Source of the DNA: Gallionella sp. | GTDB lineage: Bacteria > Pseudomonadota > Gammaproteobacteria > Burkholderiales > Gallionellaceae | DNA: 64,000 nucleotides | NCBI GenBank assembly: GCA_028689145.1 | Contig: JAQTWT010000007.1 | Location: 1 to 64,000, forward strand | Direction: 5' to 3' | Shown: positions 55,832 to 64,000 of the stretch, piece after piece | Numbering within the stretch: the stretch's first letter is position 1 | Layout of the letters: the number at the start of each line of letters is the position of its first letter | Position numbers and translations under genes: made by a program | The notes under the pieces: model-generated | Told to the model about the DNA's origin: nothing | Seen by the model: only the letters and a program-made list of their open reading frames with translations | The model's database searches: none

Positions 55832-55981
55832 CTCAAGGCAAAGTTCGATAGCCTCGCGGATACGCTCCATCAGGGTGTCGAGTGACTTGGCCTGTGTGTG
55901 GCAACCCGGCAACGCAGGAACCGAGGCAACCAAATACCCCACCGAATCTTTTTCAATAATTACATCAAACTGGTGTGTCAT
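55802..55981 (-). CDS. HicB-like antitoxin fold protein, C-terminus formed by a repeat
   Basis: The 59-residue product has the HicB RNase-H-like start: FDVIIEKDSVGYLVASVPALPGCHTQAKSLDTLMERIREAIELCLE. The last residues, VGWVSSSTA and stop, are encoded by the palindrome at 55745-55831. The usual HicB C-terminal DNA-binding part is absent. GGAGG precedes ATG 55981 by 7 nt, so translation looks active. No hicA is found on either side. It may be a small stand-alone HicB_lk protein rather than half of a toxin-antitoxin pair. Confidence 0.75.
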   Translation of the reverse strand: MTHQFDVIIEKDSVGYLVASVPALPGCHTQAKSLDTLMERIREAIELCLEVGWVSSSTA

Positions 55982-56096
55982 AGCAACCTCCATGGCAATG
56001 ACAAAATTGTACACTGAAGCGATTATGGCGGGAGAAACATCCGGTGCACTACACTAGCAGCATTTCCCGTAAATAAGTTGCCAAAACGAGCCTGCA

Positions 56097-56903
56097 TCAT
56101 TCCTTCGTCTTGGCGCGGCGAGCTTCGATCTCGTCGATCTGCGCTTGCTGTTCGGGTGTCAGTTGCGCGGTGTTCTTGGGGGCGGCGGCAGCGGCCTGCG
56201 CCTTGGCGCGCTCCAGCGCCGCCTGAATCAGCGCTTGCGCATCAGTCTCTTGGGTGACAGCCGTTTTCGCGGCAGCAGCTTCCTTCTGTGCCAGCCGTTC
56301 GGCTTTCTCGCGCTTGTCGCGTTCGATGCGTGCCAAGCGGAACCGGTAGCGTTCGCGTGCGGCTTTGGCGGCGGCGCGTTGTTGTTCCCGCGTCGGTGCC
56401 GTTTGCGGCAACGGCTGTATGCTGATGCAGTCCACCGGGCAGGGTGCGACGCATAGTTCGCAGCCGGTGCACAGCGGGGAGATGACGGTGTGCATCAGTT
56501 TGGATGCGCCGGAGATCGCATCCACCGGGCAGGCTTGCAGGCACAGCGTGCAGCCGATGCAAATATTCTCGTCGATATACGCGACGGACGGCGGTTTGAT
56601 TACCACGTCTGCGCCGAACGGTTTGAATGCAACACCGAGCAGGGAGGCCAGTTCGCGGATGCCCGCTTCGCCGCCGGGCGGGCAATGGTTGATCTCCGCC
56701 TCATGGTTGGCGATGGCTTCGGCATAGGGCCTGCAACCGGGATAGCCGCACTTGCCGCACTGCGTCTGCGGCAGGATGTCGTCTATCCGATCCGCCAGCG
56801 GGGTGGTCGGGACATTGAACTTGAACGAGGCAAACATCAGCACCGCGCCGAGCACGATGGTAATGGCCGATATGATGATCAGCACGGCGCTCAACATGCG
56901 CAA
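56097..56903 (-). CDS. rnfB: RnfB/RsxB-like ferredoxin protein
   Basis: The 268-residue product has an N-terminal membrane helix (3-25). The Fe-S Cys cluster [16 protein letters not shown] (48-63) is the RnfB-specific 4Fe-4S domain. Two ferredoxin clusters [16 protein letters not shown] and [16 protein letters not shown] (115-165) follow. A charged, Ala/Lys-rich C-terminal extension is added. None of the other rnf/rsx genes is adjacent, so it is an orphan and may donate electrons to another partner. It lies upstream of nth in the same direction. Confidence 0.92.
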   Translation of the reverse strand: MRMLSAVLIIISAITIVLGAVLMFASFKFNVPTTPLADRIDDILPQTQCGKCGYPGCRPYAEAIANHEAEINHCPPGGEAGIRELASLLGVAFKPFGADVVIKPPSVAYIDENICIGCTLCLQACPVDAISGASKLMHTVISPLCTGCELCVAPCPVDCISIQPLPQTAPTREQQRAAAKAARERYRFRLARIERDKREKAERLAQKEAAAAKTAVTQETDAQALIQAALERAKAQAAAAAPKNTAQLTPEQQAQIDEIEARRAKTKE

Positions 56904-56961
56904 GCCCCTGTGCCCGCAGGGGGGCAGTCTGGCAGCCGGTACAACCCTCCGGTGCCGGCCA

Positions 56962-57102
56962 TCAGGTCAGTATTTTCAATTTTCTGAGTTGCCGGAACAG
57001 GGCATCGTAGAATTCCGTCTGTGTTATCTCGACGGTATCCCTGAAGAACTGTTGGGTTGATGCGTAATATACATGCCCGTCGAACTTGAATTTCTCGCTC
57101 AT
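56962..57102 (-). CDS. 46-aa small protein, unknown family
   Basis: ATG 57102 is preceded by AAGGAG at 8-nt spacing, the best ribosome site in the neighbourhood. It opens a 46-codon frame starting [20 protein letters not shown] and ending RKLKILT. The sequence is hydrophilic with many aromatics and no cysteine or membrane helix. It ends 59 nt before rnfB and probably shares its transcript. No homologue is known to me. The rest of the 56904-57316 spacer shows no other gene. Confidence 0.6.
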   Translation of the reverse strand: MSEKFKFDGHVYYASTQQFFRDTVEITQTEFYDALFRQLRKLKILT

Positions 57103-57316
57103 ATTCGCTGCTCCTTTTCCTTACGGGTGATCTGTTGCGAGCATCCGGTGGGGCGTTATGCCCTCCGTACCCACTGTGGGTATCGGCAAATAGCGGCACA
57201 ACTTTAGGCTGTTTCAGCGCGGGCATGGGGCGGTCATCCGCTGGATCATGGGATTGGCGTGATGGTTGAAATGGTGAAAAGAGGGGTAGGCGGGTTGGCC
57301 AGCCTCCCCTAGCGGG

Positions 57317-59803
57317 TTATTTTCCCTTGACCGGTTTTGCCTCTACTTGCGGCAAATGCCAGATGTCGCGGTTGTAATCCAGAATGGTACGGTCGCTGGA
57401 AAATTTGCCGCTGGTCGCGGTGTTGATGATGCTCATGCGGGTCCAGCGTTCCGTATCGCGGTAGGCTTTTGACACCTGTTGTTGCGCCTCGACATAGCCG
57501 CGAAAATCCGCCGCAGTCAGCCACGGGTCGCCCGGATGGTAGATCGACTGGATGATCGGGTCGAAGATGCCGGGCTCGAACAGGTTGAAATGGCCGCTTT
57601 CCAGCAGGTGCATCACGCGGCGCAGGTCATCGTCCGCGGCGACAATCGCGCCCGGGTCGTAGTGCCCCCGTGTGGCATCTACTTGTTCCGCGGTGAGACC
57701 GAACAGGAAGAAATTCTCATCTCCGGCTTCCTCGCGAATCTCGATGTTGGCACCGTCCAGCGTGCCGATGGTCAGCGCGCCGTTCATCATGAATTTCATG
57801 TTGCCGGTTCCGGAGGCTTCCTTGCCGGCGGTGGAAATCTGCTCCGACAAATCGGTTCCGGCGCAGATAACTTCCATCGCGGATACCCGGTAGTTCGGCA
57901 GGAAAGCAAGTTTCAACAGGCCGGATGTATCCGGGTCGTTGTTGACCACATGAGCCACCGCATTGACCAGCTTGATGATGCGCTTGGCCATCATATAACC
58001 GGGTGCAGCCTTGCCGCCGATCAGCACGCAACGCGGAGTCCAGTCAGCCGTGTCGCCGCGTTTGATGCGGTCATACAGGTGGATGACATGCAGCACGTTG
58101 AGCAATTGGCGCTTGTATTCGTGGATGCGTTTCACCTGTACGTCAAATAATGCTTCGACATCGAACGTCACGCCGCAATCGCGTCGTACCATTTCTGCCA
58201 GACATGCTTTGTTGGCCTGTTTGATCGCGCGCCACTCGGCGCGGAATTCAGCATCGTCGGCATGCGGTAACAGCTCTTTCAGCCGGGACATGTCGGTGAT
58301 CCAGTTGTTGTTGGCGGTATGGTTCATCAGGTTGGCAATCCAGCCCTTGCCGATGGTGCGCGTGATCAGTTCGTTCAGAGCCGGGTTACTCGCCACTATC
58401 CAGCGGCGGGAAGTAACGCCGTTGGTCTTGTTATTGAATTTTTCCGGCCACAGCTCATAGAAATCATGGAACAGATGCTGCTGCAGCAGACGCGAATGCA
58501 GTTCCGCCACGCCGTTCACCGAAACGCTTGCCACCACGGCCATGTAGGCCATGCGGATATGCCGGTCATGTCCTTCCTCGATGATCGACATGCGCCGCTG
58601 CCGCTCGACATCGCCGGGCCAGTGCAGTGCCACCACCTCGATGAAACGGGCGTTGATCTCGTGAATGATCTCCGACAGTCTCGGCAACAGCCGTCCGAAC
58701 ATGCCGACCGACCAGCGTTCCAGCGCCTCGGGCAGCAGGGTGTGGTTGGTGTAGGCGACCGTTTTGGTGACGATGTTCCAGGCCGCATCCCAGCCCAGAC
58801 CGTGTTCGTCCATCAGCAAGCGCATCAACTCGGGCACCGCGCAGGTGGGGTGGGTGTCATTCAATTGAAAGAAATTCTTGTCGGCAAACCCGCTGAAATC
58901 GTTACCGTGTTTGTTTACCCAAGTTCGCAGCACATCCTGCAAACTGGCCGAGGCCAGAAAATACTGCTGGCGCAGGCGCAATTCCTTGCCGTTCTCGCTG
59001 GCATCATTGGGGTACAACACCATGGTGATGTGCTCGGCGGCATTCTTGGCGGCAACCGCATCGGCATAGCTGCCCGCGTTGAATTCATTCAGGTTGAACT
59101 CTTCGGTGGCGGTGGATTTCCACAAACGCAGGGTATTGACCGTGCCGTTGCGATAGCCGGGCACGGGAACGTCGTAAGGCACTGCCATCACGTCATTGGT
59201 GTATTTCCAGTGCGCATGTGTAGTGCCGTCGGCATCCTTGTAATGTTCGGTATGCCCGCCGAATTTTACCCGCACGCTGAACTCGGGGCGTTCGATTTCC
59301 CACGGGTTGCCGTTGGTCAGCCAGTGGTCGGGTTCTTCCAACTGGTAGCCGTTGTCGATCTTCTGGCGGAACATCCCGTATTCGTAACGCAGGCCGTAGC
59401 CTTTCACCGGCAGTTGCAGGGTGGCGCAACTGTCCAGAAAACACGCGGCCAGCCTTCCCAAACCGCCATTGCCCAAACCGGCATCATGTTCTTGGTCGAT
59501 GATTTCTTCCAGCTCAAGCCCAAGTTTCGCCAGCGCATGGGAAGTCGATGATTCGACTTCCAGATTCAGCATGGCATTACCCAGCGCCCGCCCCATCAGG
59601 AACTCCAGCGACAGGTAGTAGGTGCGTTTGCAGTTCTGTTCGTTATAGGCGTATTGGGTTTTTTTCCAGCGCTCTACCAGACGATCGCGCAACGAAAGCG
59701 ACAGCGATGTATAGACGTAGTAGGACGCGTGGCTTAATTTGTCCCGGCCCAGCGTGTGGCTGAAATAACGGCGGAAATCCTCGACGATGCTCTCGGCATC
59801 CAT
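57317..59803 (-). CDS. glgP: glycogen/starch phosphorylase
   Basis: This PLP enzyme releases glucose-1-phosphate from glycogen or maltodextrin. At 828 residues it is full length. [27 protein letters not shown] lies near 110-135. The PLP-lysine region [28 protein letters not shown] is near 660-690, and [12 protein letters not shown] near 560. No other glycogen genes adjoin, and no clear ribosome site precedes ATG 59803, whose N-terminus [19 protein letters not shown] fits the family. Confidence 0.97.
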   Translation of the reverse strand: [828 protein letters not shown]

Positions 59804-60055
59804 GCCCAGCGGGGGAAGCTCCGCGATATTTGGCGAAGGTTTTTTGACGGGCTTGGTATTGATGATGTTTCTCCAGAATTTTCTCGTAGCCTGCCACTAT
59901 AGCAAAGAATAATGACAAAATTATGGATACAGGCGGAATCAATAGTAGCTTGTTGCCTTGATTTATGGGGTTAGCGTGCCCCGACAGACCGCAAATAGCG
60001 TTGTGAAACCAATTAAGTTGCGGGTGTATGGTTTCAGTGACGCAATTTTTTTCGG

Positions 60056-60469
60056 CTAGCGCTTGGGTGCCGGTTTGACACGGGTAACCTTCCCGCAAGC
60101 AATCTTCAGTAAATTTACATAAACGGTATCCGGCGCGATAGGTATCCATTTTCCCGGATCAGGCTCGGTGTAAACAATCAACCCTGAAACCATATTTTCA
60201 GCGTGCCCGGTTAAATAAATTCGGCGGTATTTCTCTTCCTTGCAATCGAATTCATTCTGTTCTTTGGTGGAAAGCAATGTCACTACAGAATATGTTTGCG
60301 GGGCTTTGAAGTCGAATACAAACCACATTTTGGCGGTGTTGCCGGTCTTGCGAATGGAGGAATAATCGACATATATCGTATTGCTGTCACTTTTTGCAAC
60401 GACTTCCCATTTGGCCGCCGCGCTGCCGCTAAAACCGGCCAGCAATATCATCAAAATAATTTTATGCAT
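60056..60469 (-). CDS. secreted surface-adhesin-E-like protein
   Basis: The 137-residue product has a signal peptide (KIILMILLAGFSGSAAA, cleavage near 19). The mature part starts KWEVVAKSDSNTIYVDYSSIRKTGNTAKMWFVFDF, the pattern of the surface-adhesin E domain seen in many small exported proteobacterial proteins. Two cysteines (FDCKE and IACGK) could form a disulfide. ATG 60469 removes an unsupported 17-residue extension. Function is unknown. Confidence 0.75.
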   Translation of the reverse strand: MHKIILMILLAGFSGSAAAKWEVVAKSDSNTIYVDYSSIRKTGNTAKMWFVFDFKAPQTYSVVTLLSTKEQNEFDCKEEKYRRIYLTGHAENMVSGLIVYTEPDPGKWIPIAPDTVYVNLLKIACGKVTRVKPAPKR

Positions 60470-60523
60470 CGCAATCCCCAAAAAAAATTGAATGTTCGCA
60501 ACTGCAGCAGATTGCGTCATACA

Positions 60524-60598
60524 TGGTGTCCTCGACAGGAATCGAACCTGTAATTGACCCTTAGGAGGGGCCGGTTATATCCATTTAACTACGGGGAC
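60524..60598 (-). tRNA. tRNA-Arg (anticodon CCT)
   Basis: Read on the minus strand it folds as a cloverleaf. The acceptor is GTCCCCG/CGAGGAC with one mismatch, the D stem GTTA/TAAC and the anticodon stem GGCCC/GGGTC. The loop CTCCTAA gives anticodon CCT, decoding AGG. The T arm is ACAGG TTCGATT CCTGT. CCA is encoded. It is a common integration target type, but no adjacent integrase is seen. Confidence 0.95.
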
Positions 60599-60701
60599 AT
60601 CTGAAGTAATCCGGCATTCTAACGGAAACTCGCTGTAATCAAAACTGCGGGCTGGTATTATGTGCGCCCCTCGAAGAAAAGTATCACTTGGATAAAAATT
60701 T

Positions 60702-61136
60702 ATGCTGATCCGTTTTAATTTATTTGTTGCATGGTTCCTGATTCCCCTGACACTGGCTATGGAATGGGTGGGTAGTATTGGACGTTTTGTGTTGCGAATG
60801 TTGGGTGTTGTTACGCCGGAACAAGCAGTGCCCGAGCGTATCATGGGGGCATTGTTGCTGCTTGTTGCGGTGTTCCTGGTGCAGTATTTTCGCGGCTCGT
60901 TGCCACCGGTAGGCAAGCCGGAAGGAAATGGTTTTCGTTTAGGTTTTCGTCTGGTGTTGGCGGGAAATTTACTTGCCGCTACCATGGTCATTTTTACATT
61001 CACTTACCCTTTGATAGAGGGCCGTGATGTAGTAATCGTGCTTTCGTGGTTTGTTAACGTATTCAGTTATCTTGCGGTGACTTGCTGGGCAATCGGTTTT
61101 TCTTTGCTTTATCAATCTTCACTTCCTCTCAAGTAG
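60702..61136 (+). CDS. hypothetical membrane protein
   Basis: The 144-residue product has about four membrane helices (near 5-25, 48-66, 85-105 and 112-135) and no recognised family. Its stop lies 9 nt before uup, and spacing suggests co-transcription. Function is unknown. Confidence 0.65.
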   Translation: MLIRFNLFVAWFLIPLTLAMEWVGSIGRFVLRMLGVVTPEQAVPERIMGALLLLVAVFLVQYFRGSLPPVGKPEGNGFRLGFRLVLAGNLLAATMVIFTFTYPLIEGRDVVIVLSWFVNVFSYLAVTCWAIGFSLLYQSSLPLK

Positions 61137-61145
61137 TTTTTAAAT

Positions 61146-63053
61146 ATGCCATTTATTACTCTCGACAAGGCGAGTCTCGCCTTTGGTCATGTCGCGTTAC
61201 TGGATCATGCCGATTTTCAACTCGACGAGGGCGAACGCGTCGGCCTGATCGGGCGCAACGGCGGGGGCAAGTCCAGCATGATGCGCGTGCTTGCCGGGCA
61301 GGGGAATCTGGATGACGGGCTGGTGTGGCGCGCGCCGACCGCGCGCATCTGCTATGTCAGCCAGGAGCCGGTGCTGGATGCCGACGACTCGGTGTTCGAC
61401 GCGGTGGCGAAGGGGCTGGGCAAGCTGCAAAAGCTGCTGCACGATTATCACCATGTATCCCATCAGCTCGCGGAACCGGATGCGGACTTCGACAAGTTGC
61501 TGGAAGAAATGCAGCACCTTCAGACCCAGCTGGAAGCACAGGACGGCTGGTCGGTGCAGGCGCGCATCGAGACCGCGATCACCAAACTGGATCTTGATCC
61601 GGACAAGCGCGTTGGCGACCTGTCCGGCGGACAGCGCAAACGCGTGGCATTGGCGCAGGCGCTGGTCGCCGAGCCGGATGTGCTGATCCTGGACGAACCG
61701 ACCAACCATCTGGACTTCGCCTCAATCGAATGGCTGGAAGGGTTACTTAATAATTTTCTCGGCGCGGTACTGTTTGTCACGCATGACCGGCGTTTTCTGG
61801 ATAACGTCGCGACGCGCATCGTCGAACTGGATCGCGGCAATCTGGCGAGTTTTCCCGGCACTTTTTCCGCCTACCTGGCAATCAAGGAACGCATGTTGAG
61901 CGACGAGGCGGTGGTGAATGCCAAGTTCGACAAGGTGCTGGCGCAGGAAGAGGTGTGGATACGCCAGGGCGTGAAAGCCCGCCGTGTACGCAACGAGGGG
62001 CGCGTGCTGCGTCTTGAGCAGTTGCGCCGCGAGCGCGCCGCGCGCCGCGAGAAAGTCGGCAAGGTCGAAATGAGCGTGGAGACCGGGGAGCGTTCCGGAA
62101 AACTGGTCGCCGAGCTGGAGCATGTCTGCAAAGCATACGGTGAACGGACGCTGGTGGACGATTTTTCCTGCCGCATTCAGCGCGGCGACAAAATCGGACT
62201 GCTCGGTCCGAACGGCGCTGGCAAGAGCACACTGCTGAAAATGATTCTGGGTAATCTGGAGCCGGATTCCGGGACGGTGAAGCTCGGTACCAAAATATCG
62301 GTGGCGTATTTCGACCAGTTGCGCGAGCAGCTCGATGACAATGCCACGCTGGCCGACACCATCAGCCAGGGTTCTGATTTCGTGGATATCGGCGGACAGA
62401 AAAAACACGTCATCAGCTATCTCGGCGATTTCCTGTTTCCGCCGGAGCGTGCCCGTTCGCCGGTCAAGAGCTGTTCTGGCGGCGAGCGCAACCGTTTGTT
62501 GCTGGCAAGGCTGTTCACCCAACCTGCCAATGTACTGGTGCTTGACGAACCGACCAACGACCTCGATATCGAGACGTTGGAACTCCTCGAAGAACTGCTG
62601 GCGCAATATGACGGTACGCTGTTTCTGGTCAGCCATGACCGCGCGTTTCTCGACAATGTGGTCACACAGGTGATCGCCTTCGAGGGTGACGGCAAACTGA
62701 TCGAATATGTCGGCGGTTACGAGGATTGGGTGCGGGTGAAAAAATATCAGGCCACGGCAGCTTCCGCCAAGCCGCCTGTTTCAACACCGCCGCGTGCAGT
62801 TGCCGCACCTCTGGAAAAAGCGAAAGCCGTCAATAAACTTAATTTCAAGGAACAGCGCGAGCTGGACGAATTGCCCAAACGTGTCGAAGCACTGGAGCGC
62901 GAGCAAAGCGATATTGCAGCGCACCTTGCCGATGGCACAATCTACCGTAACGATGCCAAGCGCGCCAAACAATTGCAAACGCGCAGCGAAGAGATTGAGG
63001 CGGAAGTGACGGCGGCGATGGGACGCTGGGAAGAGCTGGAACGGCGTTCTTAA
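61146..63053 (+). CDS. uup: ABC-F family ATPase Uup
   Basis: This soluble protein of two ABC domains has no membrane part and acts on ribosomes or on replication-fork DNA, as Uup does. Domain 1 has Walker A GRNGGGKSSM (36-45), signature LSGGQRKRVALA and DEPTNHLD. Domain 2 has GPNGAGKSTL (about 360), CSGGERNRLLLA and DEPTNDLD. The charged Uup-type C-terminal coiled coil (about 545-635) is present, supporting Uup over EttA or YheS. Length 635 matches the family. Confidence 0.94.
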   Translation: MPFITLDKASLAFGHVALLDHADFQLDEGERVGLIGRNGGGKSSMMRVLAGQGNLDDGLVWRAPTARICYVSQEPVLDADDSVFDAVAKGLGKLQKLLHDYHHVSHQLAEPDADFDKLLEEMQHLQTQLEAQDGWSVQARIETAITKLDLDPDKRVGDLSGGQRKRVALAQALVAEPDVLILDEPTNHLDFASIEWLEGLLNNFLGAVLFVTHDRRFLDNVATRIVELDRGNLASFPGTFSAYLAIKERMLSDEAVVNAKFDKVLAQEEVWIRQGVKARRVRNEGRVLRLEQLRRERAARREKVGKVEMSVETGERSGKLVAELEHVCKAYGERTLVDDFSCRIQRGDKIGLLGPNGAGKSTLLKMILGNLEPDSGTVKLGTKISVAYFDQLREQLDDNATLADTISQGSDFVDIGGQKKHVISYLGDFLFPPERARSPVKSCSGGERNRLLLARLFTQPANVLVLDEPTNDLDIETLELLEELLAQYDGTLFLVSHDRAFLDNVVTQVIAFEGDGKLIEYVGGYEDWVRVKKYQATAASAKPPVSTPPRAVAAPLEKAKAVNKLNFKEQRELDELPKRVEALEREQSDIAAHLADGTIYRNDAKRAKQLQTRSEEIEAEVTAAMGRWEELERRS

Positions 63054-63101
63054 ACCGGTGACGGTGAGCTGTCACCATGCGTTTATTTTCCGTACTTGCC
63101 G

Positions 63102-63431
63102 TTATTCCTGTGTTGCTGTATCTGGTTCTTGGCGCCGTTCCGTGCCTGTCGAAGCGCGTCTTGGATTGCCGGGCAGTGTTTGATCCGATTTGGTGGCAGT
63201 GCTTCTTGCGCCACGGCGCGGCGATGGCGGGATAGCATCGAGCTTTAGCTGTCTGGCATCATGATTACTCGCTTTGTTGAACAGTCGTTGTCTGCCGAGT
63301 GATTTTGACAGGCGCGCTTTATTGGCAGCTCTCTGTCTGTCCAGCGTGGCTGCATCGATCTTGGCGGAAACTTCGGGTGGAATTGCCATGCCGATCGCCA
63401 ACAGCATGATGGCCAGTGTCAGATTTTTCAT
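63102..63431 (-). CDS. hypothetical exported basic protein
   Basis: The 109-residue product has a plausible signal peptide (MKNLTLAIMLLAIGMAIPPEVSA). A strongly basic mature part without cysteines or known domain follows. No convincing ribosome site precedes ATG 63431. The C-terminal third looks like low-complexity sequence, so the true gene could be shorter. Confidence 0.45.
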   Translation of the reverse strand: MKNLTLAIMLLAIGMAIPPEVSAKIDAATLDRQRAANKARLSKSLGRQRLFNKASNHDARQLKLDAIPPSPRRGARSTATKSDQTLPGNPRRASTGTERRQEPDTATQE

Positions 63432-63586
63432 ATTTGGATATCCGTTAAGTTTTGGCTAAGATGCGCTGAAACCGCCACATCGCTGACCATATGATAATGG
63501 CAAACCGGACAGATTGAAAATGGGCGTGGAATCAGCACTGCTGGCCGGGGTTGCCCGTCGCTGGCGGTGAGTTCCCGTCTCCGCGA

Positions 63587-64000
63587 TCAAAGCGGAGGGT
63601 TGTTAATTATAGGCAGCAGCGTACTTAGCGGCATATCCAGACGGGTGATATTCATCTCTTTCATAAAACGCGTTTCGTTTTTGGTCAGTTCACCCTCGAT
63701 GAGCGCCCAATGTTTTGCAGACGAGCGTTTTATGATCTGGCTCGCGAAGATGCGGTCGAGCTGGTAGGCGAAGCGGCAGCCGAGGAACAGAAAATTCCTG
63801 CCGGTGCGGCGCTGTTGCACGATCTCCGGGATCGGGGTCTGGATGTCGATTTCGGTCAGTATCTCGACATAATCGGAGTCCGATACGATGTAGTTGTTGG
63901 ACGGGCTGGCTGAACCCAGCGGGCGGTACAGCAGCGTCTGCCATTGCTGTGCGGATGCGGCATCGGTCAACTCGCCTTGGGCGCTGTAGTAGCGTACCCA
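63587..64000 (-). CDS. SIR2-like family protein, C-terminal part (runs off the right edge)
   Basis: The frame is open to the window end and ends at 63587. The visible 137 residues contain IVSDSDYVEILTEIDIQTPIPEIV and then FLFLGCRFAYQLDRIFASQI. This is the spacing of the C-terminal segment of SIR2_2-type proteins, where a YV element is followed by an LFLG motif. The NAD-binding half would lie outside the window. Such proteins occur in defence systems and elsewhere, so function is open. Confidence 0.55.
   Translation of the reverse strand, partial: WVRYYSAQGELTDAASAQQWQTLLYRPLGSASPSNNYIVSDSDYVEILTEIDIQTPIPEIVQQRRTGRNFLFLGCRFAYQLDRIFASQIIKRSSAKHWALIEGELTKNETRFMKEMNITRLDMPLSTLLPIINNPPL

Noticed and set aside
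56891-57226. 111-codon minus-strand frame upstream of and overlapping rnfB
   Set aside because: It has no ribosome site and an Arg/Pro-rich shadow composition. The 46-codon frame at 56962-57102 with AAGGAG is better supported in the same place.
63077-63235. Plus-strand ORF of about 52 codons after uup with a hydrophobic start
   Set aside because: No ribosome site is seen and it overlaps the minus-strand exported-protein frame. The evidence was too weak to list it as a gene.

Overview
The window is a dense, GC-rich, double-stranded bacterial chromosome segment. Gene content and order point to a betaproteobacterium, most plausibly of the Nitrosomonadales/Gallionellaceae type. The indicators are the order exbB-exbD-lpxK-trm112-kdsB-adk, orphan rnfB next to nth, an AlgZ/AlgR pair, a yqjD/E/K-like trio, and abundant short palindromic repeats. 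The taxonomic placement is inference from gene order; no rRNA is present.

Layout. 0-11.2 kb: a glutathione-transferase-like gene, radA, then a fatty-acid degradation block on the + strand (FadE-type dehydrogenase, acyl-CoA ligase, thioesterase, a diguanylate cyclase, a fused FadB-type enzyme). 11.2-14.75 kb: an AT-richer islet with a 659-aa PD-(D/E)XK-like protein, a YhcG/DUF1016 remnant, and a winged-helix/nucleotidyltransferase pair behind a promoter bracketed by inverted operator-like repeats. 14.8-16 kb: the thiolase that would complete the beta-oxidation block, so the islet sits inside the block. 16-23 kb: an ATP-grasp-like protein, crcB plus a DUF190 gene, a methyltransferase-like protein, and a flavin/Fe-S/geranylgeranyl-reductase-like redox group. 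23-28.1 kb (minus): gamma-carbonic anhydrase, HbpS/GlcG-like protein, adk, kdsB, trm112-like, lpxK, exbD, exbB. 28.1-28.5 kb: an AT-rich divergent region with four clustered DnaA-box-like 9-mers. 28.5-33 kb: xseA, a repeat block, then a small chromosomal integron (three attC sites, four putative cassettes, attI, and a complete integron integrase). 33-35 kb: a fused oligopeptide-type ABC ATPase. 35-37.4 kb: PilZ and a yqjD/E/K-like trio. 37.5-50.7 kb (minus): mltD followed, in reverse, by a signalling cluster (CHASE2 Ser/Thr kinase, PP2C phosphatase, FHA protein, CHASE2 nucleotide cyclase, metallo-beta-lactamase-fold phosphodiesterase candidate, GAF-GspE ATPase, GAF-HD-GYP). 51-64 kb: argH, algZ/algR, DUF1841, nth, a HicB-like orphan, rnfB, a 46-aa unannotated-type ORF, glgP, tRNA-Arg(CCT), uup, and a truncated SIR2-like gene at the right edge.

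The most unusual property is that palindromic repeats are not confined to spacers. At least nine copies lie in frame inside six unrelated protein genes (acyl-CoA ligase, FadB-type enzyme, ATP-grasp-like protein, kdsB, lpxK, ABC ATPase). They add proline/glycine/arginine-rich peptides in loops or linkers. The same DNA element is read in different frames and on both strands in different hosts. Other palindromes begin with GTAG and end with CTAC, the signature expected for REP elements moved by RAYT transposases; one of these supplies the C-terminus and stop codon of the HicB-like gene. This resembles the palindromic coding elements known from Rickettsia and deserves a genome-wide survey.
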